In this document: piece by piece, positions 11,001-21,900 of the stretch
Numbering within the stretch: the stretch's first letter is position 1
How the letters are laid out: every line of letters starts with the position of its first letter
From: Lentinus brumalis
Taxonomy: Eukaryota > Basidiomycota > Agaricomycetes > Polyporales > Polyporaceae
NCBI GenBank assembly: GCA_001792895.1
Contig: MARA01000002.1
Location: 620,001-684,000 of the forward strand
Direction of reading: 5' to 3'
DNA: 64,000 bases
Position numbers and translations under genes: made by a program
The notes under the pieces: model-generated
Seen by the model: only the letters and a program-made list of their open reading frames with translations
Database searches by the model: none
What the model was told of the DNA's origin: nothing

Positions 11001-12972
11001 TAAACTGTATCTGGCCGTCGGAGTTGCGAAAGGCCATAGGAGCACTGGGGTCGCGAGGCTTGTACCACTCCACCTGAGTCAACGGGCCATTTGACGGAGC
11101 AGTGGAAGTAGGAACATTGGATGATGCGTCCTGGTTGGTAGGTGGAGGCCTCGCAGCTGGTGGCTGAGACGGAGGAGGACGCGTCAGCGATAATTGGGCC
11201 GAATGGACGTGATTGGGCTGGCTTTGCGGGATGGTCGGCTGTGGCGGACGTGTTTGAACGGTATTTGCCTGCGGTACAGAGGTCTGTATGGTCGGCTGTG
11301 TCGTTGGCGGGCGTGTCTGAACAGTATTTGCCTGCGGTACGGAGGTTGCACTCCTTGCGGACACGGCCGGTGGCTTTGCCGAGGATCCCTGCGCCTGCGT
11401 TTGGGTCGCCGGCGTGGCCATGGATGGCGGCTGTGGCTGGACTGGCTGGGTTTGGCTCTGGGCTCCGGGCACTGGCCCCGACGTAGAGGAAGACTGTGGC
11501 GGGGCTGGATGGCTTTCCGGCTGGATTCGGAGTCGTGTGTATACTCTTGCAAATATCTCCCTTACGTTGTCAACGGGCACATCCTAGAATATAGGTTAGC
11601 AGCCATGACGCAAACGAACTTTTGAAACGAAGTCACCTTCAGCCTCAGCGACAGCGTCTCGACAACCTGGCGGGCCTTCTCGCTGAGTCTCGAGTGGATT
11701 TCCCATTCCACCGCTGACACCGCCGTCCCATTCTGCTGGGCTTTGATCATCGCATGTGTTGAAAGCATCAACTCCTTGACGGCATGAGGCGGCACGTTCT
11801 GGGAAGATGCTATTAAACGTTCCGTGCACTCCGCGGAAGTGTGTGAGACGTACCCTGAAGACCTGATACAATAGTTCCTCGTCCACGAACGGCGCAGCCT
11901 TGGGTGGAGCTCCCTGCTGGGATGCAGATGAACCTGATGCCTGCTGTGCGGGAGTGGAAACGCCATTGGTACGGGAGATGTTCGACGATGGTCCTGCCGT
12001 ACGCGACGTGGGCGGCTGCGTGGTGGACGAGGTACCGGAGCTCCCTGCGTGCGAAGACGCACTGGGACCTCGGTTACCCTGTTGCGCGGCTGCCGAAGTG
12101 CTCGCCGTAGGCTGTGATATGGAATAGTGGTTTGTGTTTGCCCTCCTATGACTGGTACTTGACGTCGGGTAGCTGTGCTTCTGGCCTGGAGCGGGAACGG
12201 GAACGGGGTATGAACTGGCAGTTGCGTACGAAGTACCGCTCTGCCGCGTCTGATGCGTCTGCGGTTGCGTCTGCGTCTGCGTCTGCGGTTGCGTCTGCGT
12301 CTGCGGTTGCGGTTGCGTCTGCGGTTGCGTCGACTTCGCTGCGAGCGAAGCATACGACTCCCAGTGAGCGTGAGCTTGCGCTGCGTCTCCCCATTGTCCT
12401 TGAAACGACTGCAGCTGCCGGCACGATCAAAACGCGGACACGGTGAGCAAGATATAGTGCCTACTCACCTGTGGCGAGCTTTGCGCGGAGTTCGGAATTT
12501 CAACGATTCTGGCGCTGGATGGAACTTCGTTGTAGCCTGCGTGGTACTGGGGAAGTAAGGTTGACGGGCCCGCGACGGGAGGCGCATAAGGGCTGGACGA
12601 TATCAACATCCTCACCGGGCACGCGGAGGCAAAGCCACGTACTTCTTCTGTGCAGTTATCTCGTTGTTGAGCTGCGCGAGCCTCTGTCTAATCATAGCTG
12701 TCGGTCAAACACGCTTCTGTGCGCGAGAGGGGGATGGGGACGTACTGGGCCAACCTGCCCTGCTCTGCTATGGCCTCGAGCTGCTGCCTCTCCTGCTCTC
12801 TCCGATACGTTTCGTACGCCTGAACATTAGTCCGCTCAAAGGTCGCGAGCATCTCCCTCATAGCCTGTATCTGCGCCATGTTGTTTTGGTACTGCTCGGC
12901 CGTGATGGGCTGAAAAGGCACCAGCTCGTTGAAGTTGAATGGATTTGGGTTTGGAGGATTGCCATTGTTCAT
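8077..12972 (-). CDS. C2H2 zinc-finger protein with Q/P-rich body
   Basis: Ten exons run from the ATG at 12970-12972 to the stop at 8077. The N-terminus (NPFNFNELVPFQPITAEQYQ) leads into a charged helix (AYETYRREQERQQLEAIAEQ), then a QTQPQ-rich tract and a helical block (EIHSRLSEKARQVVETLSLR). A long low-complexity body has 11-residue TQF..TPQ repeats, a SUMO-interacting-like motif (PDIIDLTMDES) and an AT-hook-like KGRPSK. Three C2H2 fingers follow: CQWAGCGAILNSTHTLQKHL, then CRWHGCLTSRFVDKTGLLKH, then CAYEGCEELFDAPNRLLEHH, each split from the next by an intron. A C-terminal tail contains SLALIKRWIDGEYLDLTDG. It is probably nuclear and DNA-binding. I do not recognise the named family; a chromatin-remodeller subunit is possible. 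Confidence 0.8.
10755..10925 (-). repeat. coding minisatellite, TQF..TPQ repeat
   Basis: Five tandem copies of a 33-nt unit encode an 11-residue repeat of form TQF-x-x-[YS]-[TM]-P-Q-x-x inside the zinc-finger gene. Copies alternate between a TST and an AYT version, so a 66-nt double unit is visible. Confidence 0.8.
12250..12335 (-). repeat. coding hexanucleotide repeat, QT/QP tract
   Basis: Repeats of GCGTCT and GCGGTT on the plus strand encode alternating Gln-Thr and Gln-Pro on the minus strand, in the fourth exon of the zinc-finger gene. Such a tract is prone to length change. Confidence 0.8.
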
Positions 12973-13243
12973 AGTCAAGCTTTGCACTCCCGATGTATGA
13001 ACAGCAGAGCAGGTCAGAGAACAGGAACATGTACTGGGCCGTGGAGGTTTGGAAGAGAAACGTTTCCGGTATGTTTGCTCAGAGACACGGTCTGAATCTG
13101 CTGACTAAGCAAGACGCGTCGCGTTCAAGCGCCCATAGATGTCACGGTTCGGGATCCCCTCACTGCTACTTATTATTTATATTGTTCTTGACCCGGACCG
13201 CGACGACGTGTACCAGCAGCACCAGGCAGCACTACCCTACACC
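12973..13243. promoter_or_regulatory. shared divergent promoter region
   Basis: 271 bp between the ATG of the minus-strand zinc-finger gene and the ATG of the plus-strand NDUFAF5-type gene. No coding frame is expected; both promoters must lie here. An AT-rich stretch (TTATTATTTATATTG) at about 13170-13184 could be a core promoter element of the plus gene. Confidence 0.5.
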
Positions 13244-14664
13244 ATGCTGAGCGCAGCCCGGAGTTGTCGTGTCTTTCCTGCACGAATACGCAGCCTAGCA
13301 TCTGTCTCGCCATCGTCTCCGATCAATCCCAACTCTGTCGGTCCTTTCCAGGTCTTCGACCGCAATGTCAAACGGATGCAGAAGGACCGCGCTGCTGCGC
13401 GTGATGGAGGAGAACGCAGTCGTACGGTGGACTATGTGCGGAATGAGATAGCAGACGCGCTTTCTGAACGTATGCAGGTGCGAGCACTATATTGTGTACG
13501 TCTCATTCCGGAGGTCTAGATCTTGAGGAGGTGTACAGGACATCAAGCGCAAGTTCAGCAGCGTGTTGGACTTGGGTTCTGGCCCGGGTCATTTCTCAAA
13601 GCTGCTTGACCCTGAAGTGACACAGAAGGTGGTTATGATCGACTCAAGTGGTGCGTCCCAGCTCCGTCTCAACGTGTACCTTGACATGGATGAAACCTGC
13701 AGAGAAGCTCCTCAACAGAGACCCTGACGAAGAGTTCGAGGGTAGGTCTTCCCCCGTCATTGCCGACAAGTCCGTGACACATGTTTTGATTCAGTCCCGG
13801 TGGAAAGAATACACGCGGACGAGGAGAATCTGTTGCAAGTCGTTCCCCGCAACTCACAAGAAGCCATTGTCTCGTGTCTCAGCCTACATTGGGTCAATGA
13901 CCTGCCAGGTGGGTACCCCCTTGATCCTGTCTTCCTAGGTACGACGTTGCGTTTCAGGAATCCTCGTGCAAATCAAAGAGGCCCTCAAACCCGACGGTGT
14001 CTTCCTCGGCGCGCTATTTGGCGGGGATACGCTGTTCGAGTTGAGGACAGCTCTCCAACTGGCAGAGGTCGAGCGCGAAGGAGGCATCTCGCCGCATGTC
14101 TCTCCCATGACTGGTGGGTCCCCTCTACGCTGGAGCCAGTGCATCTTGCTGAGGAAGGATCGGTAGACTCGAGAGACATGTCTAACCTCCTCGGTCGCGC
14201 CGGCTTCACATTGCTCACAGTTGACGTCGACGAGGTCAAGGTCGCTTATCCGTCCATGTGGGAGCTGCTCGAGGATCTGCAAGACATGGGCGAGAGCAAC
14301 GCGGTCGTTGGACGGTAGGGGGGCAGTGTTTCGATGATACCAGCTACTAAGCTGCTGGTCTTCCAGACGACACATCATCCACCGCGACACCCTCATAGCT
14401 GCCTCTGCAATTTACAAAGGTGTAATCAAATTTGTCACCACGGAGGAACACCACTGACGTGCAGGTATAGAGCTGCATGGTCACGAAGACGGCACCGTTC
14501 CAGCAACATTCCAGGTCATATATGTGGTACGTTCCAGCTCCTAGGCGTGGCTCGCGTCGTTCATTACGCTCGTCCAGATTGGATGGAAGCCCGCACCAAA
14601 TCAGCCAAAGCCCTTAGAAAGAGGTTCCGGCGAGGCAAGTCTCAAGGATGCCCTGGAGCATTGA
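13244..14664 (+). CDS. NDUFAF5: mitochondrial complex I assembly methyltransferase (NDUFAF5-type)
   Basis: Exons from the ATG at 13244 to the TGA at 14662-14664, with the first at 13244-13477. The N-terminus is a basic presequence ([20 protein letters not shown]). It is followed by [15 protein letters not shown], the SAM-binding motif [73 protein letters not shown] and [14 protein letters not shown]. The order and motifs match human NDUFAF5, which hydroxylates an arginine of complex I subunit NDUFS7 during early assembly in the matrix. All introns have clean GT-AG ends and every join keeps frame. Its presence fits an obligate aerobe with a complete complex I. The 3' end lies 21 bp from the stop of the convergent TRM10 gene. 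Confidence 0.92.
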
Positions 14665-14685
14665 TACGGAAACCCAAACGAATGG

Positions 14686-15954
14686 TTATGATTCCTGCGG
14701 GTTGTCCTCCTCAAGCTCTGCCAAGTCAATCACACGGGCCTCTCCCTCCCCACCGCCCTGACGATCCCCCTCGACCTCTCCGCCGTCGCTGTCACCCGCC
14801 TCGTCGGCGCTCTCCCCGCCTTTTGAACCGCCACGTCTCCGTCTACCCTCCGCGTTGAATTTGCGCTTGGGCATAACAGCATATAATGCCTGCTCCCAGC
14901 TGCGCGTCTCCACCCACTTCAAAAGGATCTCAAACGTCTGGTTCACCGTGAGGACCTTGCGCGTGCGCATCTCGGCTAGGAACGTCCCAATGGGTAATCG
15001 TGCGGAGCGGATATTGTGTTCTTGGGACTTGTTCAGGCAGAGGTTCTGTTTGCCCATCAGTATCAAAGAGTGTACATTACGCGAGCAGAACTTCACGTAG
15101 GAGCACGCGATGAGCTCACCTTGTATCGATTGTGGTCGACAATTCCACCGATAATGTACGTCTCACCCTCCTTCAGCTCGGTCAACTCTTCCTCCGAGTC
15201 GGCGGTCAGGTATATCACCGTCTCTCGGTCCGCTCTGCTCGGTTCACGTTTCCGCGGTTGTCTCTTGGGTTCCGCCCCCTCCTCCGTTTGAACATTGTCC
15301 GCCGCCCCAGCCGCGGGTGCTGCCTGCTCTTGCGCGGTCTCCTTCCTGTATTCCCATAGCCTAGTGTAGTCTTCCTCCCACCATTCCGCGTTGACCCACC
15401 GCTTGTATGCGGCGTTGTTCGTCGCGTCCATGCGCTCCAACGTCCGTCCATTCAGCGACGTGAACAGCAGCGAAGAGAATGGATGGACAGCCTTCCGGTT
15501 CGCGCTGTACGTATACGCCAACTGCGACGTCAGGGACTTCACCTCCTGCCGTCCGCCCCCATAAGAAAACCCGATGCGCGAGCCAGCCACTCTTTCCACT
15601 CACGTTCTCCGTCATCTTGTCGTCGAACCCGAGGTCGACCACGATCCGCGCATTGAACGGGGTGCGCGGGCCCTGCTCCGTCTTCTGCCGCTTCCTGTCC
15701 CGCGCGGCCTCCTCCTCGTCCAGCTCTCCTGCGGCCCGCTTCTCGGCGAGAGCGCGTTTCTTCTCCTTCTTGCGCTCCTTCTCGGCAGCGCGCCGCTCCT
15801 TCTTGCGCTCAGCGATGTACGCTGCCTTCGCCAGCCTTTTCTGCGCCTTTTTCGACAGAGGCTGCCCGTCGGACCCCATCGTCGGTCCGTCCGCTGGTGC
15901 GGGAGATTCTGCGGGCGCTGGGGCAGCAGTGGGCGTCGACGCGTCGTCAGACAT
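14686..15954 (-). CDS. TRM10: tRNA (guanine-9-N1)-methyltransferase Trm10
   Basis: Three exons, 15604-15954, 15120-15545 and 14686-15045, give 378 residues from the ATG at 15954. The N-terminus has low-complexity PA repeats and a lysine-rich helix (SKKAQKRLAKAAYIAERKKE), as in yeast Trm10. The SPOUT domain follows: RIVVDLGFDDKMTENEVKSL, then ETVIYLTADSEEEL, TYIIGGIVDHNRYKNLCL, ARLPIGTFLAEMRTRKVLTV and NQTFEILLKWVETRSWEQAL. The GGIVDHNRYK block carries the residues known to act in Trm10 catalysis. The C-terminal tail is acidic and Gly-rich. The reaction methylates N1 of G9 in tRNAs. An in-frame ATG 34 codons upstream (16056) would add a basic, acid-free leader that looks mitochondrial. Confidence 0.93.
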
Positions 15955-16121
15955 CGTGCAGAGAGTGAAGCAGGGTCTCCGGGAGGTCAAGACGAGTCGT
16001 TGGCTGGTCAAGCTGGCTAGCTTCAAGCTAAAGTTCAAGAGCGTTCTCGAGAACATGCATCATCTTTCGCGCGGGCCGCTGTTCAGATCGATCGAGGGCG
16101 CTTACGAACTGGTACTTAGCT
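15955..16121. promoter_or_regulatory. divergent promoter, TRM10 / thioesterase
   Basis: Separates two divergent starts by 167 bp, or only 65 bp if TRM10 begins at the upstream in-frame ATG at 16056. All control elements of both genes must be packed here or lie inside coding sequence. Confidence 0.5.
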
Positions 16122-17211
16122 ATGCTTCGACCTGTCGTAGTTGGCATCCTTGTTCTCCTCCTCGCTGCACTCTCTCTTAGACTACGGAAATCGTCACAAG
16201 TCTTCCGAGACAATCCAGCTATGGCTGCTGCCCTGAAGTTCTTGACCGTCGCTCCTCGCGCCACGCACACCGCAACGGTCATATTCATTCATGTGCGTAC
16301 CACTGTGGCTAAAGCTACTAGTACTAGTACCGTGTTGTTAGCGAGCTTACCAACACCTCCATAGGGTCTGGGAGATAGTGGTGCTGGCTGGCAGCCAGTG
16401 GCGGAGATGTTTGCTCGCGACACCAGCCTCCAGCACGTCAAGTGGATCTTGCCTCATGCGTGAGTCCAGGATGGACTTCACTTTCCCCAAAACTCCGCTA
16501 CATACATACACGCTCACCAATTTATCTCAGGCCAACCGCACCTATTACAGCGAACAATGGATTCCGCATGCCAGCGTGGTATGAGGAGATCATGCAAAGC
16601 TTGGTACGACTGTAATTGACCGCCCACACTCCTTGCATAGGTTCGATGTTTTCGAGTTCGGCAACATCAACGCCCGCGAGGACGAGGAGGGCATACTGAA
16701 GTCCGCGCACGCCCTCAACCAGCTCATCACCGCCGAGGTCGACGCAGGCATCCCGGCGAGCCGCATCGTCCTCGGGGGCTTCTCGCAGGGCGCCGCGATG
16801 TCGCTCATGACCGGGCTCACGACAGAGCGACGCCTCGCCGGTCTCGGGGTCCTCAGCGGCTGGCTCCCTATTCGTCACAAGGTCAAGGCGGTGGGTGTCG
16901 ACCGTCATATCACCTACGTGAAGCTGACAGGATGCACTGGTTCGCTTGTCAAGATGGTGTCCGACCATGCGAAAAAGCTGCCTATTTTCTGGGGGCATGG
17001 CAAGGCCGACCCGATCGTGCGCTTCGACAAGGCGACGCTGTCCCTGGAGTTCTTGAAGAAGGAACTGCGCATCGACACCGTCGAGCCGGAGAATGTCCTG
17101 AACGGGGGCATTGAGTTCCACGCGTACGAGGGCCTCGCTCACTCCGCTGATCCGGAGGAGTTGGATGAGCTGAAGACCTTCCTGAAGAAGGTCCTGCCTA
17201 CCCAGGAGTAA
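16122..17211 (+). CDS. APT1: acyl-protein thioesterase / lysophospholipase
   Basis: Four exons, 16122-16292, 16365-16459, 16531-16578 and 16641-17211, give 294 residues. After a hydrophobic leader, the alpha/beta-hydrolase core reads HTATVIFIHGLGDSGAGWQP, then LPHAPTAPITANNGFRMPAW and FDVFEFGN. The catalytic Ser sits in LGGFSQGAAMSL, the Asp in GKADPIVRF and the His in GLAHSADPEEL. This is the standard triad of the APT1 family, which removes palmitate from cytosolic faces of proteins and hydrolyses lysophospholipids. Family members are usually about 230 residues. The first 33 residues here (MLRPVVVGILVLLLAALSL) look like a membrane anchor; an internal ATG at 16221 would give the usual soluble form. 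Confidence 0.92.
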
Positions 17212-17502
17212 CTGCGGGGTGTCAGTCCGTTCAGGAAACTGCGCGGCTTATGCACGACCAAGGCTGAGTGAATGTGAGCATGGTGTACGCTGTATCACGG
17301 ACGTCTATCCAGATCGTCATTGTACCTCGTGCGATCTCGCTCTCCGCACATGCGGTGTCAGACGACTCGCGATGAACCGACCCTGCAAGCGGGAGCCACA
17401 TCAAGCAGACAGGTTTGGACGTATGCCCACTTGAAGCATGAGGGTATGTACACGCACTGGTATCGCTACAACGTTCTGATTGGAGACGTGAAGAACAGGA
17501 AG
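17212..17502. other. convergent 3' region, no gene seen
   Basis: Between the stop of the thioesterase (plus) and the stop of the EVE protein (minus). Nothing coding recognised. Confidence 0.5.
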
Positions 17503-18672
17503 CTACCTCTTAGCACGCGTCGACCGTCGTGGCCTGCTCTCTACCACGTCCGCCTCCTCAGCTGTCCGCTTGCGGGAACCGGTCTGAGCCGACTTTGCTG
17601 CGACTGCAACTCCGTCCCGCGGCCCTTCAGAACCTTCAGGTTCCTCCTCCTTCTGTTCCTCATCGTCTCTCTTGGGTGTTGCCTTCTTGCGACCGCGAGC
17701 GCTGGACTTGGCATTGGCTTTGGTCTTCTGTTTGCTAGGTCCTCCCTGGTCCCAACCACCACGCTCTGCTAGTTGCTCTATGACCTTCCATGCCTCCCCC
17801 TCGACCCTCTGCACGCTGAGTCTGCCCCGGGTGACGAGTGCCATGCCTGTTCAGGTCAATACGGTGTGCTCTGTCTGATGCGTACGAACCAGGTTACCTT
17901 TGATCGCCTTCGCGCCCTCCTCGCCGATGTAGGACACTTCTTCTGGGACGTCCGTCGAAGAGGCGATGGTCCGCAGCAACGACAGAGGAACAAGGTGTTT
18001 GGCGCGGGATACGAAGGTCACGTCGACCATGTACCACTTCGGATTTGCCTTGTCCGTTTTCTGTGGAAGGTCTCGTAACGGCACCCGCATGTGGCAAAAT
18101 CTGTCTGCTTACAGCATCGTAGTAAGGGTGCGTCGAATCCCATGCGGTGTCTCTCCTGCTTCCTCAGTCAAGTTCGGCTATCTAGCAGGGGGTTGCTCAC
18201 AGTCTGGGTATGCTTCTTTAGACACCTGGATGTATGCGCTCGATTAGGTCGACGTGGCTTGTGGAGCGGCGGACATACCTCTGCAAACGCCGTTATCCCT
18301 TTGACAAGTTGAGAACATCTCTCATTGAGCAACGGCATAAGATGTACGCACCTGGGTTCTTGCAGTTTGAGTGGTAGAACAGTACCTGCGATGTGAACGA
18401 TCGACTCGGCAATGCTCTTCACAAAAGGGACATCGCGGCGTGCTCACTTTGTCGCCGACGTGCATCTCTTTCATCAAGTTCCTGGCCTCAGCATTGCGCA
18501 CTCCCTCCCAAGGCGTCGTCTTGACGGCCTCGAAGTCGTCGACACTGAACTACCGCGTTGCGTTCGAGAAACGCGCGCATACAGCCACGTCCTGAGGGCG
18601 CACCTTCACATCCTTGCCTTTGACGATGCGCGAGTCGGGCTCAGCCTTCATAAGCCAGTGTTTCTGCGACAT
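17503..18672 (-). CDS. EVE-domain protein (thymocyte nuclear protein 1-like)
   Basis: A many-exon gene from the ATG at 18672. The first exon reads MSQKHWLMKAEPDSRIVKGK, the next FSVDDFEAVKTTPWEGVRNA, then short exons with FYHSNCKNPGITAFAEV and SKEAYPD. Later come ANPKWYMVDVTFVSRAKHLV and MALVTRGRLSVQRV. This is the order of blocks in human THYN1, an EVE domain related to PUA and YTH folds that binds modified nucleic-acid bases. After the domain is a Lys/Glu-rich tail ending RRSTRAKR, probably nuclear. Splicing around 18140-18240 is uncertain; several acceptors are possible. Its promoter is shared with PP4R3. Confidence 0.85.
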
Positions 18673-18901
18673 TGTGGGCGGAGACAAACGCGGTGGGAGA
18701 CGACGAAGACGCGTTGTGGATGCCCGCGGTAGACGCGGGCGCGGGAGACCAAGTGGCGGAGCGTGCAGCAAACAGCGGACAACACGCCTTCCTCGCTCTC
18801 ATCAACGACCACCTCGGCCTGTTCCTCGTCGTCCTCGCGCCCGCCCTCCGTCCGCTCTCTGACGCCTCGTGTTCTCTTTCTGCGCATCGCCGTCGTCGGC
18901 A
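18673..18901. promoter_or_regulatory. divergent promoter, EVE gene / PP4R3
   Basis: 229 bp between two divergent ATGs. No coding frame is expected. It includes a CGTCGTC-rich stretch but no clear TATA element. Confidence 0.5.
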
Positions 18902-21900
18902 ATGAGCAGCGTGGACGCTGCCAGTTCCTCCGCGCAGACCGTCTCCCCATCTACATCGCCTGCAGAACAGCCACTATCCCAACCAGACTCATCCGGCCCT
19001 CAAGAGCCGCCTCGCGATGCCGATACGCCCCCCTCGTCGTCCGAGATAGAGCCACGCGTCCAGCCCGTGCAGGCTGGACAGGACGTGGATGCATCGCAGG
19101 TCGCAGAAGGTTCCTCTTCCTCGGGTGAGGTTCTCGTAGGGGTCCAAGGCACGGAGCAGGTGGAGGGGTTGGACGCGGAGCACGCTGCCGGGGCTGTCGA
19201 CGACTCGCAGCAATGGACGGAGGACGACAGCCATGAGCTCAAACGCGTCAAGGTCTACGAGCTCATCGGTAGTCGCTGGGTCGACCAAGGCACGGCATTC
19301 TGCTTCGGCGACTTCCAAGACAACGAGGCCCTCCTCATCGCGCGCGCCGAGGAAGACTTCAACCGCATTATCCTCACCACTACCATCCGAGCCACCGACG
19401 TCTACCAGCGACAGCAGGGTGCGTGATAAGGCTATCTACGCGACGCGTGTTCCTGTGCAAGTCGCTCACACCGTACTTCGATCCGGCAGAAACCTTGATC
19501 GTCTGGACGGAGCCTGATGGCGTCGACTATGCACTCAGCTTCCAAGACCCCGAAGGATGCGCAGAGGTGTGGCACTTCATTGAGGAGGTTCAGCGGCATA
19601 TGAACACCAATGGTGAGTGTACCGCACCCTTGCAGCGTGTTTCTCATTTCTCAGCTCCACCCAACTGCCACCTCCAGCGGAAGACATGGCCCTCACATCC
19701 TCCCCCCTCATCGGCCCCGAAGGTCCCGAGCCATCTGTGACGACGGCAAATATCATCCGTTCAGGTCGACTACCTCAACCTCAGATGGGCATCATTGGGG
19801 AAATTGACAGTGCCATCAAGACTCTCGCACGAACTGCGGTCGTGAAGGAGCGTGTGTGTGAGTACATTCAAAACGAGGTGTGTATGAAGTCACTACTCGC
19901 ACGCTCTGGTACTAAGCCATCTCATTTCCTCCAACCAACCACCGAACCCGCCCCTCCAAACGCCTCGGTTAATCACTCCGTAGGAGTACATCAAGGCCTT
20001 GATTGACGTCTTTCATCAGGCAGAGGATCTTGAGAGTCTGGTGGACCTCCATGCATTATTCGGTTGCATGCAGACTATCCGTAAGTCCCGGGTTTTCAGC
20101 CCATCGCACTTGTCCGCTAACCCAGACTGCGCTACCGCAGTGCTGCTGAACGAACACAGCCTATACGAGCACATCCTCGACGATGAGATCTTCCAGGGCG
20201 TCGTTGGCATCCTCGAATGTCCGTGTACCTACCCTAGTTCGTGTACATCTCCGGAGTCTAATCGTACCGTACAGACGACCCAGAATTTCCCAACTACAAG
20301 GCCAACTACCGCGATTTCCTCCGTGAGACCGCCCACTTCCATCAGCCCATCCCCATTCGCGACGACGCCATACAGAGGAAGATCCACCATACTTACCGAC
20401 TGCAGTTCCTCAAAGACGTCGTGCTTGCGCGTGCCATCGACGACTCGACCTTCAACGTACTGAACTCGTCCATCATCTTCAACCAGATCGACATCATCAC
20501 CCATATTCAGAACGACCAGATGTTTCTTCGTGAAATCGCGGGTATGTTCATGGACGACGATCTACTGGCGCTCCTAGGCCTTCCTACGAAGCAACAGCCG
20601 GAACCAGGGAGAGATGCAGGGTCGGATGCGAAGGATGCGGACAAGATGGACGTGGACCAGACGGAACCGAAGGTTAATGGTGCAGCACATCTGAACGGCC
20701 ATGGGGAGGGCTCGTCTTCCGCCGTCAAGCCACTCTCGCCGGAGGAGCTCACGCGACGTCGAGAGGTGGTGTTTCTGGTGCAGCAGCTGTGCATGATGGG
20801 CAAGAACGTTCAGCTTCCCGCGCGCATGGCTCTATTCCGATCCCTGGTCGACCGAGGCATCGTCTTCGCCGTGCAGTGGGGTCTTTCGCAGCCGGAGGAT
20901 GACGAAGAGGGTCGCCAGATGATTGCTACCTCGGGGGAAATCATGATGGCCCTTCTCGACCACGACCTGAACGGCGTCCGAGGTCATGTATTGAAGCAGC
21001 TGGGTACGCTGGAACGCGAGAAGGCGAACGGGAAGAACATTCGCGACAAGGAGACGGTACTCGTGCTCATGTGCAAGGTTCTCGTCCGCAGTCAAGATCT
21101 CGCTGTGCAGAGTCTGGTAGGAGAGGCGTTGAGGTTGCTGCTTGAGATGATGTCGAACGATGCGGACGGCCCGGTGAGTGTTCTTTTGCGCGTTGGCGGG
21201 CGCATAGATTGACCGGCGGGGAGTAGCAAAACGTTGGCCTCAAGCTATTGCAGCAGCGCGGGAAGGATGACCCTGGCGTCGAGAAGTTCCTGGACTACTT
21301 CTACAAGTACTGTATGGACATCCTCTTCAAGCCTTTCCAGGAGATCCCAGAGGCGAAGGATGTCTCAGGTGCGTCCTAGCCTGCTCGTTGCGAATACTAG
21401 TCTCATCAAGCACCCATGTAGATCCGGTCTTCGCTCTATCCCGTGAAAAGACCAACCTCTTCCTATGGCTGTGCGACCTGCTGTCCAACTTCACACAACA
21501 ACACTCCTTCCGCAGTCACTTTTTCGTCCTATCCTCGAACATTGCTCCCCGAGTCGCCACCCTACTCCGTTCCAAGGACAAGCATCTTCGCTTGGGTACG
21601 TCGCTTTGGCCGCTGTGCATTGGGTTTAATGGCTCACTTTGCGAACTCTTATAGCCGCATTCCGGTTCTTCCGCACATGTTTACGACTGAAGAACGGCAA
21701 CCTCTTCAAGCACATGATCAAGCACGACAGCTTCACGCCCATCCTCGAGCTCACAACTCGCGAGTCAAGGCGCGACAACCTTGTGAGCTCCACATGTCTT
21801 GAGTTCTTCGACTTCATGCGTCGAGTATGTACCTCCTAGCACGTCCAGATACGCCTTTCACCTCATGCTTCTGCAGGAAAATATCAAAGAGCTCGTCCAC

